From assembly GCA_037975125.1 (NCBI GenBank), contig CM075857.1, positions 26,413,582 through 26,477,581 of the forward strand: DNA of 64,000 nucleotides, given 5' to 3'. Numbering within the stretch: position 1 is the stretch's first letter; the number at the start of each line of letters is the position of its first letter. The notes under the pieces were generated by a model that saw only the letters and a program-made list of their open reading frames with translations, made no database searches and was not told where the DNA came from. The stretch is from Latrodectus hesperus (lineage: Eukaryota > Arthropoda > Arachnida > Araneae > Theridiidae). Both the position numbers and the translations under genes were made by a program. Positions 62,515-64,000 of the stretch are shown in pieces.

Positions 62515-62670
62515 TTATTTTGCCACATGAAGGCTAATTAAATCAGGAACTTCAAATTTAAAATAGATTCCCAACTACCACAAGCATCAACACCCAAGTT
62601 GAAAATCAGTCTCACGAACTGGTCAATAGTAAGTCACAGTGAGAACTATTTGGTCTACACCTCGGTTATA
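62515..62670 (-). mobile_element. SINE family 3, copy b (old)
   Basis: Plus-strand text GCTAATTAAATCAGG, TAAAATAGATTCCCAAC, AACACCCAAGTTG, TCTCACGAACTGGT and CTACACCTCGG runs parallel to the 49.8-kb copy (GCTAATTAGACCGGG, TAAAGTGGATTCCGAAC, ATGCCCAAAGTGG, ACCCACGAGCTGT, TGCCAGCTCGG). The B box is destroyed. Confidence 0.7.
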
Positions 62671-62679
62671 TTTTCAAAG

Positions 62680-64000
62680 GCTATCGATTCATTCGAGTCA
62701 GTTGCCAAAACTTATGATTTCCAGCGACGATTGAAATAAATACATCAAATTTATACTATACGTAATTTTCCTGTTATTGCATAGCCTTCTCTTGCTTCAG
62801 TGTGCAAATTCATAAGAAAATTTCAGTGAATTATCTCTTTTAAAGGAATCATATAAGAGACCTAAAAGATTTAACTGCACTCAGTGAGCCTACTAATAAC
62901 TGAATATTTTTGTTAGCTATTTATAAATCAGACACATAATGTTGTATCCGAAACGAGCCTTTTTCTTAACATAAAAAAAGCTAAACTGTATATCAGTAGA
63001 GACAAAAACGAGAGTTCTTATTAGAAGTCTTGTTTCTCCATCAAAATGTTTGTAATATATCCTTTAGATACTAAAAACCGCATAAAGTAAATCGTTAAAT
63101 GGTAAAATCTTTCATGTTTAAGTGTACTAAAAATATATATTTTATAATGTAATGTTCGATTGAAATATTTATCAAGCATAAAAATAGTTAAATTAAATAT
63201 TATGTAAAATTAAAAAAAATATATATAAATATAAATTTGTAGTGAAACTATCATCACCCTCCATACGATTATAACTCTTTAACTGCAAGATAATAATGAA
63301 ATGTTAGTGACAATTAATTGTGCCCCAACTTGTACGAGTTTCATTAAATTTCTAAATGTGTTACACAGTATATGATTATGGTAATCTTCAATGTTAAGTG
63401 ACTAACTGCTGATTTGCGTTTAAAGGTATTCACTCATAATTGAACTCATTCTAATAATTTTACATTTATAGAGTTGTTTATGAATAAAAAAATGCCATGC
63501 GGACAAAAAATTCTTTTTGCGTTACCAATCCAAACTACATGAATAAAATTTAAGAATTCCTCCGTAAAAAATTACAGCAGAACACTTCTTTGCCTTCCAA
63601 CTTATACAATTCAATACCAAAAATATGATAAAACTGTTCATGATCAAAATTTCGTCGACCAGAAAACTTGGCGCATATACCGCCAAATTGACGCCAAATA
63701 TAAAAAAAAAATCACTTTTTTCGGCACCATTATTTTTTGTTCGACGATTTTACACTTATTCCTCACAAACAATAATGCAAATATCATTTATAAAAATAAT
63801 AATATTTTTCACAGTCGAAAAGAACATTTGAGAGCTATATCAAGTAGAACCTTAACATCTAAATCCAAAGCATTGATGTATAAAATAATCGCTGAAGCTC
63901 CGCAGTTACGTTAAATATGGTGGCGTAAACATAAAATTATCAACTTAATTCTCCGCGTCTGGAAGAGTGCCTTTCTTTCAAAAATAGAATCTGGGGTGGC
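62680..64000. other. AT-rich non-coding
   Basis: No gene seen. TCGACCAGAAAACTTGGCGC with following CGCCAAATTGACGCCAAATA (63656-63698) resembles 48850-48893 and may be an interspersed repeat. The 68-codon frame around it is chance. Confidence 0.5.

Overview
This is a eukaryotic, strongly AT-rich window. GT-AG introns, tRNA-derived SINEs, several classes of decayed DNA transposon, and LINE tails with target-site duplications point to an arthropod. The protein sequence and repeat style suggest an arachnid, probably a spider; that placement is inference.

The one host gene I can support is a ryanodine receptor (RyR) on the minus strand. Twelve internal coding exons run from about 23.9 kb down to 0.7 kb. 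They join in a single open frame of 1,199 nt (399 codons plus 2 nt) with consistent phases and GT-AG sites. They encode the cytoplasmic N-terminal region: the Ins145_P3_rec-type domain, the MIR domain and the lead-in to the first RIH domain. The short initiating exon lies upstream (to the right) and was not found. The rest of the receptor lies beyond base 1. A 27-nt in-frame candidate microexon near 1.03 kb is the most interesting coding observation.

Everything between the exons, and all of 24-64 kb, is intron or 5'-flanking DNA rich in transposon debris. It holds: a Tc1/mariner-type element with both terminal repeats (25.2-26.7 kb); two mariner fragments (13.2-13.9 and 21.6-21.9 kb); a Tigger/pogo copy split by a LINE (51.5-53.2 kb); a Tigger/pogo-type MITE (16.9-17.5 kb); two hAT-like MITEs; a possible Helitron/Helentron-like element bounded on both sides by TA microsatellite (60.8-61.9 kb); several 5'-truncated LINE 3' ends; and at least four SINE families.

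Tandem repeats are prominent: nine (TA)n arrays of about 35-150 bp, a minisatellite of 39-41 bp units with 12 copies at 44.1 kb, and older duplications inside RyR introns. Several long hairpins (3.8, 6.75, 10.6, 34.9 and 47.2 kb) look like fold-back copying events.

I found no bacterial features, CRISPR array, rRNA or stand-alone tRNA gene. The tRNA-like promoter boxes all sit in SINE heads. Most open frames of 60-110 codons here are chance or are (TA)n read as Tyr-Ile repeats. No clearly new multi-gene system is visible; the novelty lies in the RyR microexon and in repeat architecture.
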